Position numbers and translations under genes: made by a program. A stretch of 37,334 bases of DNA from an uncultured Clostridia bacterium (GTDB lineage Bacteria > Bacillota > Clostridia > TANB77 > CAG-508). Under the pieces are notes generated by a model, which worked only from the letters and a program-made list of their open reading frames with translations, made no database searches and was not told the DNA's origin. Shown piece after piece: positions 34,939-37,334 of the stretch; position 1 is the first letter of the stretch, and the number at the start of each line of letters is the position of its first letter. The DNA lies in the NCBI GenBank assembly GCA_934149165.1, contig CAKPDY010000015.1, positions 1 through 37,334 of the forward strand. The letters run 5' to 3'.

Positions 34939-36735
34939 TTATCTTGATTCATGATCTTCATGTGTTTTTTCTGTTGGTCTTGTTTCAAATCCTTCATATA
35001 TTACATCTAACGGCTTTGGTCCACTATCTGTTCGTATTTGAGAATCTCCGTCTCTATATCTAATATCACGTATAAACCTTTCTTTGTCTGTTGACATTGA
35101 GCTAACTGATTGTGATGTAGATGGTAATTTTAAAGTTTTGTCTGGCAAAAAAAAGCCCTTTATTTTATCAAATGTTTTTTTCAACTGTTGTTTTATCATT
35201 GGATTATGTCTGGTAATCTGTAAAATTTCGCCATTTTCATCACAAACCCTATATAGCTTTGGATAATATCCTGGCATATTTATCATTTCCACATTATCAT
35301 CTTTATGCTTTTCGTTCCATAATTGACATTTTAAATGCACAATTACAGCAGAAGATGTTTTCAACTCACTTTTTCGTAGATGCAAATTATATCTATCAAT
35401 TAGAGGATTAAATTGATCTACTTGAATTTTACCATTAATTTTCATAATACTCTTAATATCTGATAATTTAAATTTAGGATTAATACTTTTTTGATAGTAG
35501 TATTCTCTTATAAGCATATCTGTTCTATCACTTGCTAACACATCAAAAGCACTTAAATACTGTTGTTCTTGTTGGATACATTCATCATCAATAATTCTTA
35601 ATCCTGCTTTACTATCGTCACTACCAGGTATTCGCCCAACATTTCCTGAATGTGCATCAGTCCATATTAATCCTGATTTTCTTAATTGATTATATATATA
35701 TTGTGTATCTTCTTCAGTAATATCAGATGTATCCATTCTTGGGATTATTCTAAATGCTTTATCTTTACTAAATGGTAATGTTTCAATATCCTCTAAGCAT
35801 AACGGATGTTTAATTTTTTGTGGTCGACCAAATTTTAAAACAATATTGTTAAGAGCAAATACAACTGAATTTTGTCCTCTACCTAAATATTTCATTGGCA
35901 TACCACTACGATAATGTTCTTCTAATTCAATAATCTTTCTTAATATTTGATTTTTTGTTTTTTCATCAGTACAATTTTCTAAAACCTTTTTCAATTCTTG
36001 AATTGTTTGTTGTGTATGTCGCTTCGTATCTATTTTTATTTCATCATTAGTATCAAATTCCATATTTTCTCCTCCTCTTTCATTCGTTCGCAACTTTTCT
36101 GCCCTTATATTTTGTGTTTCTATTGGCAATGCAATTCTATCAATAACATCTTGTCTATATCCAAATTCAGTTATCTTATGTGAATCAACAATATCCTTTG
36201 GTCTTCCTGCCTTGTCTTTTGAAAATTTTATATATTCTAAACTCATCGTATCGTAACTTTGTCCATCTAATCCTGTATATGTACAAATGTAATCGCTTAA
36301 TTCTTGAACTGGAAATTCTTTTATTTTACAATGATGATTATATGGATCATATGTATATTGAGTTAATATGCCATCTTCATATGTAAATGGATAAATTCCT
36401 ACTGGAACACCATCTATCTTCATTTCAAAGCCATAATCTTGACTATCATTTGCATATGTCATACTATCCCACTCTGGATTATATAATCCAACTTGTTTAA
36501 AAACCTGTCTCAACTTTTGCATATCTTCCATTCTACATACACTATCTATATCATCATGTAACCTACCTGAATCTTGATTAAGCAATATATATGGTACGCT
36601 TCCTCCAGCAATATAAATGGTTAATCCTGCTTTTTTTAGTATTGTTCTTATTTTTGCATATGCATCTTTTATTTGTTCAAATGTTCTGCTCTCTCTTTCA
36701 TCTTCTTCAAAATTATCATAATATCTTTTTTCCAT
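34939..36735 (-). CDS. Nucleotidyltransferase-like and kinase-like two-domain protein
   Basis: A 598-residue protein. The N-terminal part (about 1-200) looks like a nucleotidyltransferase fold: AGGSVPYILL then HDDIDSVCR, followed by GFEMKIDGVPVGIYPF. The middle (about 275-400) looks like a protein-kinase fold: YLGRGQNSVVFAL (P-loop), VLKFGR (lysine), a hinge at IIPRMDT, the catalytic loop WTDAHSGNVG and a metal motif RIIDDE. The C-terminal 200 residues are polar and unknown. A very strong internal binding site (GAGGAGGAG) precedes an in-frame ATG at 36061-36063, so a shorter 374-residue kinase-like protein is probably also made. I know no named family with this order. Accessory location suggests a defence or toxin-type role, but that is inference. 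Confidence 0.7.
   Translation of the reverse strand: MEKRYYDNFEEDERESRTFEQIKDAYAKIRTILKKAGLTIYIAGGSVPYILLNQDSGRLHDDIDSVCRMEDMQKLRQVFKQVGLYNPEWDSMTYANDSQDYGFEMKIDGVPVGIYPFTYEDGILTQYTYDPYNHHCKIKEFPVQELSDYICTYTGLDGQSYDTMSLEYIKFSKDKAGRPKDIVDSHKITEFGYRQDVIDRIALPIETQNIRAEKLRTNERGGENMEFDTNDEIKIDTKRHTQQTIQELKKVLENCTDEKTKNQILRKIIELEEHYRSGMPMKYLGRGQNSVVFALNNIVLKFGRPQKIKHPLCLEDIETLPFSKDKAFRIIPRMDTSDITEEDTQYIYNQLRKSGLIWTDAHSGNVGRIPGSDDSKAGLRIIDDECIQQEQQYLSAFDVLASDRTDMLIREYYYQKSINPKFKLSDIKSIMKINGKIQVDQFNPLIDRYNLHLRKSELKTSSAVIVHLKCQLWNEKHKDDNVEMINMPGYYPKLYRVCDENGEILQITRHNPMIKQQLKKTFDKIKGFFLPDKTLKLPSTSQSVSSMSTDKERFIRDIRYRDGDSQIRTDSGPKPLDVIYEGFETRPTEKTHEDHESR
36061..36075 (-). promoter_or_regulatory. Internal ribosome binding site and in-frame start
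   Basis: GAGGAGGAGAAAAT leads into ATG (36061-36063), in the same frame as the 598-residue gene. It would give residues 225-598 as a separate product beginning MEFDTNDE. Confidence 0.65.
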
Positions 36736-36987
36736 TTAATCCCCCAAATGATTTTTTTAATTTACTTACTTTATTAAATCAATATTATAAAAAATAATTT
36801 TACAATAATTATTATACATACATTTTCAGAATTTATTTTAATAAACTCTTTTGAATTCTACTTTTATAGTGTAATTCAAAAGAGTCATATTCTTCTATTT
36901 ATTTTATGTTGCAGTCGATTTTATTCGCTCAACCTTGTACTATTATTATGATTTAACACCAATATATTATCAAGCATTTTTTATAAA
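36736..36987. other. Intergenic, with a long hairpin
   Basis: Contains a 13-bp stem, ACTCTTTTGAATT (36845-36857) with AATTCAAAAGAGT (36873-36885), loop of 15. It may terminate minus-strand transcription coming from the right. No gene is visible. Confidence 0.6.
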
Positions 36988-37137
36988 CTATTTTTTATTT
37001 TTCTCCCTACTCTTATAAACATTAGCCTTATTCCTACACTGCAAACTGCAATACTCTGCTTTCAAATTCTGTGAAGAAAAAGCCTTTCCACAGAATTTAC
37101 ATATCTTAACAGTCTTTCTTTGTGTAGTTTCATTCAA
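36988..37137 (-). pseudogene. Zinc-finger protein remnant
   Basis: A minus-strand frame of 49 codons (possible TTG start 37135-37137) carries CKFCGKAFSS and YCSLQCRNKANVYKSR, the paired CxxC/CxxxC finger found at the end of many phage and mobile-element proteins. There is no binding site or ATG. The frame is cut off from an upstream fragment (37138-37243, MLNYKYKLIDIC...) by stops in all useful frames, so it is probably a decayed gene end, though a functional small finger protein cannot be ruled out. Confidence 0.5.
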
Positions 37138-37233
37138 CTTTTTGAAAGTTGCTATTTATACTTGGTTCCTTTGTTATAGTTGTCTACAACTTGGATTTCG
37201 TAACGATTGATACAAATATCAATCAGTTTGTAT

Positions 37234-37334
37234 TTATAATTTAGCATATGTTTTTGGATTTGGCAAAATGGGATTTTGAATTATTTTTTTCTTAGGCTTT
37301 TGCTGTTTTCTTTTTCTAGTTGTTTTAGGCTTTT
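37234..37334 (-). CDS. Possible C-terminal tail of a gene entering from the right
   Basis: A minus-strand frame open to the window edge reads a Lys/Pro/Gln-rich stretch (KPKTTRKRKQQKPKKK then NPILPNPKTYAKL) and stops at TAA 37234-37236. A basic, proline-rich tail is plausible for a DNA-binding or phage-type protein, but 33 codons are too few to be sure. Confidence 0.3.
   Translation of the reverse strand, partial: KPKTTRKRKQQKPKKKIIQNPILPNPKTYAKL

Overview
The window is very AT-rich and carries strong AGGAGG-type ribosome binding sites, sigma-A promoters (TTGACA/TATAAT with 17-18 base spacers), an AGA-dominated arginine codon choice and gene sets typical of Firmicutes (disA-radA, sepF-divIVA, spoIIIE-type ftsK, a dockerin/cohesin pair, Cys-rich small proteins). 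It looks like a chromosomal segment of an uncultured, gut-type Clostridia-like bacterium. Nearly all genes lie on the minus strand. The plus-strand exceptions are a foreign-looking nucleotidyltransferase-like gene, the feoA-feoB ferrous iron operon and two tiny Cys-rich genes.

Layout: 1-254 is the start of rpsJ with a long structured leader and a clear promoter. 732-1373 is a metallo-beta-lactamase-fold protein. 1467-2233 holds a 23-bp perfect palindrome, a nucleotidyltransferase-like gene and a terminator. 2244-5682 is a three-gene ABC exporter with a degenerate tandem repeat between its ATPase and first permease. 5767-7593 is asnB. 7848-10335 is feoA-feoB. 10430-16062 runs yqeG, an A24 prepilin-type peptidase, an M24 aminopeptidase, a dockerin-bearing glucosaminidase and a membrane-anchored cohesin protein. 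16167-19495 is radA-disA-cyclophilin. 19953-26724 is rsmD, a coiled-coil protein, ftsK, an unknown 515-residue protein and a beta-CASP RNase-like protein. 26919-27878 is sepF-divIVA. 28045-32757 is mutL-miaA and an HlyD-like protein. 32924-33215 is the Cys-rich pair. From about 33400 to the end is a decayed accessory region: a dinD remnant, an HD-domain protein, a nucleotidyltransferase/kinase-like fusion and zinc-finger debris.

The most striking observation is in feoA-feoB. Neither gene is open in one frame. Three +1 shifts (one in feoA, two in feoB) are needed to give the family sequences. At every shift point the zero-frame codon is CGG, and the corrected reading skips its C and reads GGA or GGT as glycine (7911, 8360, 9252). 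In feoB the CGG is followed directly by a zero-frame stop (TAA, TGA). Scanning all minus-strand genes by eye, I found no in-frame CGG codon at all. The simplest reading is that CGG is an undecoded or very slowly decoded codon here and that the iron transporter uses CGG-N as +1 frameshift sites. An assembly or sequencing artefact remains the main alternative. The only in-frame CGG that must be read as sense is in the foreign-looking gene at 1560-2192.
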